DNA from: CANMUM01 sp965263365
Lineage (GTDB): Bacteria; Pseudomonadota; Alphaproteobacteria; Rhodobacterales; Rhodobacteraceae
Reading direction: 5' to 3'
DNA length: 64,000 nucleotides
Assembly: GCA_965263365.1 (NCBI GenBank)
Contig: OZ253672.1
Span: 868,001 to 932,000, forward strand
Positions 10,071-17,569 of this stretch are shown piece by piece. The notes below the pieces were generated by a model that saw only the letters and a list, made by a program, of their open reading frames with translations, made no database searches and had not been told where the DNA came from. The number at the start of each line of letters is the position of its first letter. The stretch's first letter is position 1. A program made the translations under genes and the position numbers.

Positions 10071-10100
10071 TTACTGCCAAGACAAGAGGAGATACAAGTT

Positions 10101-10232
10101 ATGAAAAAAGTGATTTATAAAATTGAAGACCATATTTTGAATGATAAATCGCCGAGTCTTGCTTCTGATTTATTGGCCGGACTTTCATTCTTAGTTTGTA
10201 TTTTTGCTTGTTTTTCTTTGCTCAGTTTCTGA
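10101..10232 (+). CDS. SOS-regulated 43-residue single-pass membrane peptide
   Basis: Codes for a 43-residue peptide: a charged N-terminal half (MKKVIYKIEDH...) then a strongly hydrophobic stretch of about 20 residues (LLAGLSFLVCIFACFSLLSF) reaching the C-terminus. AGGAGA lies about eight bases before the ATG. Two perfect LexA boxes lie 31-72 bases upstream, and a strong terminator follows at 10270-10294, so this is a complete monocistronic SOS unit. Caulobacter makes a small SOS-induced inner-membrane division inhibitor, SidA, of similar size and topology; function here by analogy only, as I see no clear sequence match. It would act in the inner membrane, perhaps on the divisome. Confidence 0.8.
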   Translation: MKKVIYKIEDHILNDKSPSLASDLLAGLSFLVCIFACFSLLSF

Positions 10233-10263
10233 CGCCTCATTATAGTTTAGTAATAAACTGCTC

Positions 10264-10722
10264 TTAACTGCCTCCCGTTTGGGAGGCATTTTTTATGGCT
10301 TCGATCGTCGTGTCCACTGCGAGCATAATAGAGGCGTGTCGGTTATGATAATCTTGAGCCGGGGTTAGCGTAATATATTCACCAAAGGGGTCTTTGGGCA
10401 CATCTCCCTTTTTGGCTAAAAAGGCTGAGAGTTGGGCGCTTAAAATTTCGAGGTTTTTGAGATTTTGACCCACAACGTGCTGACCAAAAATGCTAGCCGA
10501 TGCTTGACCAAGCGCACAGGTGCGCACGATTTGCTGAAATTCAAACACATGCCCGTCTTTCATTACAACAAAAACTTCCAGTTCGGATCCGCAAACCGGC
10601 GAACGCTTTTTCGCACGTCCATCAAAGTTCTCAATCGGCGTCTGATGTGGAATATCCATTGCCAAATCGAGAATTCTTTGAGAATAAAGGTCAAACAGGT
10701 TTTCGGTGTTCATAGAGAACAT
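10264..10722 (-). CDS. IscU/NifU-like iron-sulfur cluster scaffold-type protein
   Basis: Member of the NifU N-terminal / IscU fold, whose relatives assemble or carry Fe-S clusters. Of 152 residues, the first conserved cysteine is in SPVCGSE and the second in RTCALGQASAS. The position of the usual third ligand cysteine is RHASIML, with Ser instead of Cys, a substitution seen in the alphaproteobacterial side-branch of the family, so a canonical scaffold role is uncertain. The coding end overlaps the terminator of the convergent SOS peptide. The start at 10722 has no good Shine-Dalgarno; the ATG at 10713 is an alternative. Divergent from hisI. Confidence 0.8.
   Translation of the reverse strand: MFSMNTENLFDLYSQRILDLAMDIPHQTPIENFDGRAKKRSPVCGSELEVFVVMKDGHVFEFQQIVRTCALGQASASIFGQHVVGQNLKNLEILSAQLSAFLAKKGDVPKDPFGEYITLTPAQDYHNRHASIMLAVDTTIEAIKNASQTGGS
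10270..10294 (+). terminator. Terminator of the SOS peptide transcript
   Basis: GCCTCCC and GGGAGGC arms with a GTTT loop are followed by A and six T on the plus strand. It lies inside the 3' coding end of the convergent NifU-like gene, so the two genes share this DNA. Confidence 0.9.
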
Positions 10723-10747
10723 TTAGGTGAGCGAGAAAGGACAATCA

Positions 10748-11116
10748 ATGCGTTTCGATGTGAATATGCTTAAATTTAACGATCAGGGCTTAATCCCCTG
10801 CATCGCGCAAGATAACGAAACGCGGCAAGTCTTGATGATGGCATGGATGAATGCTGAGAGTATTGAGCGCACCCTTGAAACAGGGCGCCTCACGTACTGG
10901 TCGCGCTCACGGCAATCCTTTTGGATTAAGGGCGAGACTTCTGGGCATACGCAAGAGCTTGTATCTTTTCGTTTTGATTGTGACGAAGATTGTATTTTAG
11001 CGCTGGTCAAGCAAACAGGGGCGGCATGCCATACGGGGCGGCGTTCTTGTTTTTACCGCGAAGTGAAAGATCAAAAAATTATTGAGCTCGAAAAACCGAT
11101 TACACATGATCATTAG
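10748..11116 (+). CDS. hisI: Phosphoribosyl-AMP cyclohydrolase
   Basis: Third step of histidine synthesis, opening the adenine ring of phosphoribosyl-AMP; cytoplasmic zinc enzyme. The 122-residue protein has the family core: LTYWSRSRQSFW, KGETSGH, and the metal-binding DCDED with later cysteines in AACHTGRRSCFYR. The frame is open from a GTG at 10727, but AAGGA is well placed for the ATG at 10748, which also gives the usual N-terminus. It is a stand-alone HisI, not fused to HisE. Confidence 0.95.
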   Translation: MRFDVNMLKFNDQGLIPCIAQDNETRQVLMMAWMNAESIERTLETGRLTYWSRSRQSFWIKGETSGHTQELVSFRFDCDEDCILALVKQTGAACHTGRRSCFYREVKDQKIIELEKPITHDH

Positions 11117-11555
11117 CTTGATCTACGAATGACGGTTTTTGTAAACGGGTCTTTACGCGTATCACTCACTTAAGAAGCTAAATTTATCGCGGCTTATGCG
11201 CATTAAATAATTAATAAAATCATATACTTAGTGAAATTTCTTCGTGAATTTTCCAAGCAAATTACTCATGTTATTGGTTTAGTAATTTGCACTTAAGTTT
11301 GTGCTTACATGAAGAGAATTGGATTGTTAAATTTTTTCAAAGCGTTGATTGTTATTAATAAATTTGTCCAGATTTAGAAAAAAGGCATGATTAAATAATA
11401 CAAGCATTGTCATTGCTGCTAATTTAATATCTAGTAAAGAGAGATATTAATTTTGCGCAATTCTTAAGTTTTGCTTTATAATTTGGAGTTTTTTGCTGTA
11501 CTGTCACGAAGACATGACATCCCAAAAACGATCTTAATCTGGGGTTAACTAGCAC
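11117..11555. other. AT-rich intergenic region upstream of an exported protein
   Basis: No gene seen. Near its right end are a promoter-like pair (TTGCGC at 11453-11458 and a perfect TATAAT at 11477-11482, 18-base spacer) and a CtrA-box-like site at 11534-11548. Confidence 0.5.
11534..11548. promoter_or_regulatory. CtrA-box-like site (TTAA-N7-TTAA)
   Basis: Exact TTAA, seven bases, TTAA, eight bases before the start codon at 11556 and downstream of a putative -10. That position would fit repression rather than activation. Such a motif occurs by chance several times in AT-rich DNA of this length. Confidence 0.4.
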
Positions 11556-12245
11556 ATGAATTATCAATTCGCATCACAACAAAAAAAGACCGTCAGCAAA
11601 TATTCCGTTGCCTCTGTTTCGCTCTTAATCGCGGTATGTGCGGGTGCGCAAGATTCTGGGCCTTTTGGGGCTTCAACGGACAAAAACTTTGATAATTTTT
11701 TCAATTCGCCAGCCGAAGACAGTATTTTGATCTCATACGTCGTCAGTGATGGAGCAGGGTACGGACAAGTTGCACGCTTTGAAGTTAAACCAAACAATGA
11801 AATCGCGTGCGCATCTAATACTATAATTCCAAACAGCCATAACGGCGGCTTCGAGACAGATGCCAATAATGGTGGGTATGCGAGTTATTCTAATATTGAA
11901 GAAGGCTATTCATATAGAGGCATAAGCGCCAAAGATGTCATAAGAGTTTTCGGCAATTTATATGATGACTTAAATGAAGATTTTGAGAACTATGACCGTG
12001 AAGGCATGCTTTGGCATGGTGAATTTGGTGAGCTTAAACATAGTTGGGTAATATATCCCGGTGATATCCACTATGTGGGTGTTGATAATTTTGATGATAA
12101 TGAATATTTTGTTGTTCCGGTGGATCACGAAAAAGTTCAAAATAAAAACTATTTTATTTATCATTCGAAAGCCGGCCGTAGAGTGAATGAAATTAATCAA
12201 AAATTATACGACTCAGGCTTAGGGTGGTGCTTTCTGTTCGGATAG
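11556..12245 (+). CDS. Exported protein of unknown function
   Basis: A 229-residue protein with a basic N-terminus and a hydrophobic stretch (VASVSLLIAVCAGAQ, about residues 18-32) that reads as a signal peptide. A cysteine at the end (IAVC) could be a poor lipobox, but Val at -1 argues against it. The mature part is acidic and rich in Asn, Asp, Tyr and Gly, with two further cysteines (EIACAS, LGWCFLF). I recognise no domain. The Shine-Dalgarno is weak (GGGG about 11 bases upstream). Single gene; possible CtrA control from the site just upstream. Confidence 0.7.
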   Translation: MNYQFASQQKKTVSKYSVASVSLLIAVCAGAQDSGPFGASTDKNFDNFFNSPAEDSILISYVVSDGAGYGQVARFEVKPNNEIACASNTIIPNSHNGGFETDANNGGYASYSNIEEGYSYRGISAKDVIRVFGNLYDDLNEDFENYDREGMLWHGEFGELKHSWVIYPGDIHYVGVDNFDDNEYFVVPVDHEKVQNKNYFIYHSKAGRRVNEINQKLYDSGLGWCFLFG

Positions 12246-13186
12246 GTCTGGCAATCGCTGGATCCCGAATATTCAGGTCGACCATTTCCTGAATCAAGAA
12301 AAATAGACATGGATTTGATCGTGGTTTAAGTTGATCTGTGAAGACAGGCAGGGGGTTTCATAAACACACTTAGTTTTAACGCGTGATTTAACGCGTCAAC
12401 GAGTTCACATGCCGAGTTGCGTTCATCGTGCGCCCAATATGTCCTTTGCCCAAACGTGGGTGTGGTGTAACGGTAATGCGCAAGATTTCGGTTCCTGAAT
12501 TGGGCGCCACACAAATATTGCGGATTCGAATTCTGTCGCCTCAACGCAATCAAGAAGTTTTAGCCACGATCTGCAAGCGACTTGATAATTTTTTCTTCAA
12601 TTTTTAACTCCAGAAAAGAAAATTAAAGATCCTTTTTATGATTTGATTGAGAGCTTACTCAAAGAGCGTAAGAACGGTATTGAATTGAAGAATTGGTGCG
12701 GCTCTTAAATTTGAATGTGAGAATATTAAGCAGGCGTCAGACAAAGGAGGGTGTATCTTACAACGAAATTCTTATTAAAGTTCGCAAAAACACCTGCGGG
12801 CTCTCACAAAACTGTTGGACTTCTTAAATAAGGCAGGCCAGCATTGCAATACCAAGCGCCCATATTTGGCTCTCGGATATCGCCCGCCAGCGCCAGAAAA
12901 TACCATCCCGATAGACAAGACGCTCGTCATGCACTGAAATTGAAGATGGATCAATCAAGCGGGGCTGGTCAGGTAAGTAAAATCGAAACATCATCCAGAC
13001 ATTTATTTTTCTTTTGATGAGATCACAGTTAAATTGCAAACTCATGATATTAGTGCAATATCAATTCTTGATATTAATTTAGCTTTTGAAATCGATAGTA
13101 ATTCTTAAGTGTAAAATAAAATGTGTTGTTTTTTTTAATTTAAACATAAAATGTTAATCGTCTAATTCTTAACACAAGGACCATCT
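12246..13186. other. Decayed stretch without an intact gene
   Basis: About 0.94 kb. Part of it (12350-12560, minus strand) looks like a broken gene end; another minus-strand frame (12824-13045, 73 codons, hydrophobic C-terminus) is open but has no recognisable homology or clear ribosome site. Plus-strand frames are short. I regard the region as eroded coding sequence. Confidence 0.5.
12350..12560 (-). pseudogene. Possible 3' remnant of a 5-aminolevulinate synthase-type gene
   Basis: In one minus frame the translation contains NSGTEILRITVTPHP, which resembles the conserved PRGTERLRITPTP block near the C-terminus of 5-aminolevulinate synthase and related PLP enzymes. The adjacent frame then continues with CELVDALNHALKL, like the helix that follows in that family. 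A frameshift between them and the missing N-terminal two thirds mark it as a fragment. Recognition is by eye on a short segment, so this is tentative. Confidence 0.3.
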
Positions 13187-13627
13187 ATGGCACACACAAT
13201 TGAAAACTCGGACATACGCCTAGCGGTAATTGTAGATCCTGATATGCCTATCGGTTTGCTAGCGAATACGGTTGCAACTATATCAATAGGTATCGGCGCT
13301 ATCAACAATTCTCTTGGAAATGTCGATCTAACGGATAACGACGGTGTTACGGTTAAAAATAGCGCATCTTTACCAGTACCAATCTTACAAGCGGATCAGT
13401 CCTCTCAAAATAAACTAGTTCAAAAAGCCTTAGCGATAAAAAATAACGGCTCTTCAATCGAAGTCGTGGTTTTTCCAGATTTTGCTAGAAAGCTTCATAA
13501 CTTTGAGGAATATCTAGACGAGTTTCCCAAAAGAAGCATTTCAAACGAAGCAATTGTGGGCATAGGATTAATTGGATCATCCAAAGAAGTGAAGTCCCTT
13601 ACGGGCTCTCTTAAACTGCTTCGATAG
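13187..13627 (+). CDS. DUF2000 family protein
   Basis: A 146-residue protein beginning, after a short lead, with LAVIVDPDMPIGLLANTVA, the hallmark start of DUF2000 proteins, which belong to a peptidyl-tRNA hydrolase-like fold. The central PVPILQAD and the C-terminal IVGIGLIGSSKEVKSLTG also fit. Biochemical role unknown. AAGGA sits well before the ATG. Single gene flanked by decayed DNA. Confidence 0.8.
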   Translation: MAHTIENSDIRLAVIVDPDMPIGLLANTVATISIGIGAINNSLGNVDLTDNDGVTVKNSASLPVPILQADQSSQNKLVQKALAIKNNGSSIEVVVFPDFARKLHNFEEYLDEFPKRSISNEAIVGIGLIGSSKEVKSLTGSLKLLR

Positions 13628-13935
13628 TGCGTATTACTTCCACATACAAATCTGGAGTCTCGAATTTTTAAGTTGAGAGAAGCGTGAGCTTTTTAAAGCG
13701 ATTTATTACACCAATGACTTGTCGTTTTTGTGGTGACGTTCAATAAAAGTCTTGATTGTAGAGTCTTTGAAAACAAGGCTACGAGCCGGTTCAATCGCTT
13801 CTTCATCTCAGTCTGAAAAAATTGCGGCGACTTCTTCGCGGAACAAAACTCATTCAATCATGCCATTTCAGGCAGGTTCGGAGAGATGCCATAAAACCCA
13901 CGAGATAAACTGATTTTAAAGTCTCACAATCAGAG
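13628..13935. other. Intergenic region with eroded minus-strand coding sequence
   Basis: About 0.3 kb. One minus frame reads as plausible protein (REEVAAIFSD, then a stop, then DEEAIEPARSLVFKDS) but is too short and interrupted to name. No regulatory element seen. Confidence 0.35.
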
Positions 13936-14763
13936 CTAAATCACAGACTTGAGCGAAAGCAAATCGCGCGGGCGGGCGCCTTCATTTCTTAAAGTTTGAA
14001 TTGATAATGAATCATGACGCTTGGCAAGTCTCTTACCATTTTCATCGCGAATAAGCTTGTGATGCCTATAAATCGGCGTTTTAAATCCGAGCAAGGCTTG
14101 AAGCAGGCAATGAATCGGCGTTTCTGCCTCCATATCCGCGCCCCGTGTCACATGTGTGATCCCCTGAAATGCGTCGTCTACTGTCACGGCGAGATGATAG
14201 CTTGTTCCGATATCCTTGCGCGCCAATACCAAGTCTCCAATTTTTCTGAGATGATCTGGATTAATTTGAATACGTTCGTCGCGTCCTTGCCCAATTTCAT
14301 GGTAGGTAAGGCCAGAGACTTGCGTGAGCGCTTTTTCTATATTTAATCGCCATGCCAAGTCTTGACCTTGTAAGTCTTTATGACGACATGTGCCGGGATA
14401 GGCGCTTTGAAACTTGTCTCCTTCTTGGCGGGCAGAAAGCGCGAACTGAATATCGCCACGTGTGCATTTGCAACCATAGATTAAGCCCCGTTTATTCAAG
14501 TCGTGAAGGGCGAGACGGTAGGCGTTCATGCGGTCACTTTGATAAAGGACTGGTTCTTCCCAAGTCATTCCGAGCCATTTTAGATCTTCATAAATTTTAT
14601 GCACATACTTGGATTGTGACCGCGCGGTATCAATGTCCTCAATTCTAAGCAAAAAACGACCATTATTAGCGATTGCTGACTGAAAAGCAAGTTGCGCCGA
14701 ATATGCATGACCAAGATGCAAAAGGCCTGTGGGTGAGGGCGCAAAACGCTCAATGACCGACAT
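13936..14763 (-). CDS. gluQ: Glutamyl-queuosine tRNA(Asp) synthetase
   Basis: Transfers glutamate to the queuosine base of tRNA(Asp); it resembles the catalytic core of glutamyl-tRNA synthetase without the anticodon-binding domain. The 275-residue length fits. Visible are the class I HIGH signature as PSPTGLLHLGH at residues 9-19, the zinc ligands CKC plus the later YPGTC, and a KMSKS-like RLAKRHD near the C-terminus. The start lies inside the end of trmFO (14-base overlap), so the two tRNA-modification genes are co-transcribed. Confidence 0.93.
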   Translation of the reverse strand: MSVIERFAPSPTGLLHLGHAYSAQLAFQSAIANNGRFLLRIEDIDTARSQSKYVHKIYEDLKWLGMTWEEPVLYQSDRMNAYRLALHDLNKRGLIYGCKCTRGDIQFALSARQEGDKFQSAYPGTCRHKDLQGQDLAWRLNIEKALTQVSGLTYHEIGQGRDERIQINPDHLRKIGDLVLARKDIGTSYHLAVTVDDAFQGITHVTRGADMEAETPIHCLLQALLGFKTPIYRHHKLIRDENGKRLAKRHDSLSIQTLRNEGARPRDLLSLKSVI

Positions 14764-16099
14764 CTTTTAACCAGTTTGAAAAGTCGGCCTTGGCGCGCGC
14801 ACAATAGGCAGGATAACGTTCCTTTCGACCACGTCGTCCGCCCCGTGCTTCAATGGGCGGAAAAAGACCAAAATTAACATTCATTGGTTGAAAAGTTTTA
14901 GCGGCCGCACCGCCGGTAATGTGGTGAACGAGCGCGCCCATCGCACTTGTCCTTGGCGGCATTATATAAGTCCCATTGGTAATTTTTTGATGGAGAAGCG
15001 AGGCAAGCAAAAGCCCCATTGAAGCGGATTCAACATAGCCTTCCACCCCTGTAATTTGACCTGCAAAGAAAATATTTGGTTTTGTTTTCAAAGACATATT
15101 TTCATTGAGTAGGCTTGGGCTATGAATAAAGCAATTGCGATGTATGCCGCCAAGACGGGCAAATTCTGCACCCTCTAGACCCGGGATCATGCGTAGCACT
15201 TCTTTTTGCGCGCTATATTTCATCTTGGTTTGAAAACCCACGATATTATAGAGCGTTTTGAGCGCGTTATCTTGGCGCAATTGAACAACTGCATACGGTT
15301 TCTCATCAGAATGGGGGTTGGTAAGTCCGACAGGCTTCATGGGGCCGAAACGAAGCGTTTCGCGCCCGCGCGCCGCCATGACCTCGATCGGCAAACACCC
15401 ATCAAAATAGGGCGTATTTTTTTCCCATTTGTGAAATTCAGCGGTTTCAGCGCTTAGGAGCGCGTCAATAAAGCGATTATATTCCGGCTCATTCATTGGG
15501 CAGTTTATATATGCTGTTTGCTCTTCGAAGGTTTCCCCTTTGTCATATCGCGATTGGGCCCAAGCCTTCGACATATCGATGCTATCTGTGTAGATTATGG
15601 GGGCGATTGCGTCAAAAAAAGCGAGATGTTCTTGATGGGTAAGCGCAGCAATATTTTCTGCAAGCGCGCCTTCGGTTTGGGGGCCGCTCGCAATAATCCA
15701 TATATCGCGGCTTTCACTGGGAATAGATTTTACATCTTGGTTATGGATATGAATGCGCGGATGCGATTTTATTTTCTCTGTGACTTCTTGACTATAAGCT
15801 TCCCGATCAACGGCAAGCGCACCGCCTGCGGGTACAGCATGAAGGTCTGCGGCATTCATTACGACTGAGCCAAGCGCACGCATTTCCCAATGAAGGAGAC
15901 CAACAGCATTATTTTCACTATCATCAGAGCGAAAAGAATTCGAACAAACGAGTTCTGCAAAATCGCCCGAAACGTGTGCAAAAGTCGGGTGCGAAGGACG
16001 CTTTTCATAGAGATTTACGATATGGCCTGCTTCCGCCAAATAGAATGCACATTCTGATCCTGCAAGACCGCCGCCAATTATATGAATGTTCTTTTCCAT
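14750..16099 (-). CDS. trmFO: Folate-dependent tRNA (uracil-54-C5) methyltransferase TrmFO
   Basis: Makes ribothymidine at position 54 of tRNA with methylene-tetrahydrofolate as carbon donor and FAD as reductant. The 449-residue protein starts with the FAD-binding IHIIGGGLAGSECAFYL; the catalytic cysteine lies in LVCSNSFRSD near residue 52. Typical later blocks are CPMNEPEYNRF, GRETLRFGPMKPVGL and FFAGQITGVEGYVES. First gene of a two-gene unit with gluQ. Confidence 0.97.
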   Translation of the reverse strand: MEKNIHIIGGGLAGSECAFYLAEAGHIVNLYEKRPSHPTFAHVSGDFAELVCSNSFRSDDSENNAVGLLHWEMRALGSVVMNAADLHAVPAGGALAVDREAYSQEVTEKIKSHPRIHIHNQDVKSIPSESRDIWIIASGPQTEGALAENIAALTHQEHLAFFDAIAPIIYTDSIDMSKAWAQSRYDKGETFEEQTAYINCPMNEPEYNRFIDALLSAETAEFHKWEKNTPYFDGCLPIEVMAARGRETLRFGPMKPVGLTNPHSDEKPYAVVQLRQDNALKTLYNIVGFQTKMKYSAQKEVLRMIPGLEGAEFARLGGIHRNCFIHSPSLLNENMSLKTKPNIFFAGQITGVEGYVESASMGLLLASLLHQKITNGTYIMPPRTSAMGALVHHITGGAAAKTFQPMNVNFGLFPPIEARGGRRGRKERYPAYCARAKADFSNWLKDVGH

Positions 16100-16176
16100 A
16101 GCAGCGGATATAGGTTATATTTATTGAATTGAGAAGGTGGCAAACATAATAAATTCGGCAGGTGGACCAAACTTAT

Positions 16177-16863
16177 CTAATGGTTTGCGCTTAATTCGAT
16201 TGAGGTGATTGGTAAACGCACTGGCCGAAAAGGTGTCCGTCCAAACTCAGAACTTAAGCGAAAAAATGCACCTGTTTGCGTGCCGCTTATTAAATCAGAT
16301 TCCTTTTTTGCGTTATTTATTGTTAATCCCCCACTTAAAAGGACATTTTTAGAAATTTCGAAACCTGCTGAGAGCGCATATTCATCAAACAAAACCGTGT
16401 TGTCCAGTAACGAATGATGCCCCCAATCAAACTCAATCAATGTTTTTTGACCAATGGGGTGCATGATGTTGAGATCAATACTATGAGAATTAATACCACG
16501 TTCATGAAGCCAATAAGTCATTCTCAAGCCGCCTTGAAATTGACCCCAAACACCCTGCGTTTCGAGACCCAAAAAAGGAGTATCAAATTCACCATAACTA
16601 TTTCCTGTAACAACACCATATGAAAATTGTTCCGTATAGGTGCCGTAGTGAAATGCCAAAGCCGAATTGTGACGATCACGGTCCCCTCTCGAAGTCAAAT
16701 CAAAGCCGAAATATTGCTCATTTATCGAAAGGCTTTGTCCTAAGCTAATCTCAATTTCCGGCTGTTCATAACCAAGATAACGAGATTGTAGCCAATAAGA
16801 ATCCTGTGCAAAAAGCAGCATGGGACTCAATAGCAAAATACATGCTACACAATAAATTTTCAT
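16177..16863 (-). CDS. Exported beta-barrel-like protein A
   Basis: A 228-residue protein with a clean signal peptide (MKIYCVACILLLSPMLLFAQ) followed by alternating polar/hydrophobic strands rich in Gly, Tyr and Phe, as in small outer-membrane barrels. It is arranged like its upstream neighbour (16874-17569), with matching blocks such as the LALHYG/LAFHYGTY and WGQFQGGLRMTYW/LRASYW strands, so the two look like diverged paralogues. Ten bases separate them. Function unknown. Confidence 0.7.
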   Translation of the reverse strand: MKIYCVACILLLSPMLLFAQDSYWLQSRYLGYEQPEIEISLGQSLSINEQYFGFDLTSRGDRDRHNSALAFHYGTYTEQFSYGVVTGNSYGEFDTPFLGLETQGVWGQFQGGLRMTYWLHERGINSHSIDLNIMHPIGQKTLIEFDWGHHSLLDNTVLFDEYALSAGFEISKNVLLSGGLTINNAKKESDLISGTQTGAFFRLSSEFGRTPFRPVRLPITSIELSANH

Positions 16864-16873
16864 TTTAATTCGC

Positions 16874-17569
16874 TTAGTAGTCGTAGAAATTTACGATATC
16901 AATATCATCAATACGAGACTTGCCGCCCAGAGGAATTGAGAGCGAAAAGGCATATTGTGTCCAAACATCGCTTTCGCCGGTCAATGTATTTTGTGGGTGG
17001 ACATTGCCGATACCAAAACGTGCATTCACGCCGTTGCCGAGCGTATATTCAAGACCCGTTAAGAACTCATCACCCTTAAATCCGCCTTTTGATGCAAATT
17101 GATGTGTGTAATCGTAAAATACCCCAAAGTTGTTCCAGAAATTATAGGCGACATTGACATCATAGCGCATATTCCCACGATCTAGCGCCTCAAGATCCCA
17201 ATAGGACGCGCGCAGTTTTACGTCAATTTTGGAACCCGTATATCCCCATTCAATACCGCCAAAGATCGCCTGGGTTTCCCCATCTGCGATGCCTGCCACG
17301 CCCCCAAAATGAGCATTAGATCCTGCCCAACCGTAATGGAGTGCGAGGAGTAAATTTCCTTCATCAAGCCGTGAATTATAGTGGAGATCAATCGCATAAT
17401 ACCGATTAGATACATTTTCATAGTGCACACCGATTGACAACTCGTTAAATGAATCGACGCTCCCCGTATCGGGTTCGGCACTTCCATAGGTCACGTTAAA
17501 TTCTGTGACCGAAGCCTGCGTTTGAAACGCAAAAATCGTCAACGCGGTTGTGATTAAGAACTTTCTCAT
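16874..17569 (-). CDS. Exported beta-barrel-like protein B, coupled to gyrA
   Basis: A 231-residue protein with signal peptide MRKFLITTALTIFAFQTQAS, then about eight to ten amphipathic strands (ALHYGWAG, FGGIEWGYTG, YNFWNNFGVFYDYTH) and a C-terminus ending in aromatic residues, all typical of outer-membrane barrels. Its ATG overlaps the TGA of gyrA (ATGA), so translation is coupled to gyrase subunit A, an unexpected partner. Function unknown. Confidence 0.75.
   Translation of the reverse strand: MRKFLITTALTIFAFQTQASVTEFNVTYGSAEPDTGSVDSFNELSIGVHYENVSNRYYAIDLHYNSRLDEGNLLLALHYGWAGSNAHFGGVAGIADGETQAIFGGIEWGYTGSKIDVKLRASYWDLEALDRGNMRYDVNVAYNFWNNFGVFYDYTHQFASKGGFKGDEFLTGLEYTLGNGVNARFGIGNVHPQNTLTGESDVWTQYAFSLSIPLGGKSRIDDIDIVNFYDY

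Noticed and set aside
12824..13045. 73-codon minus-strand ORF with hydrophobic C-terminus
   Set aside because: No ribosome site, no recognisable family, and it lies in a decayed region.
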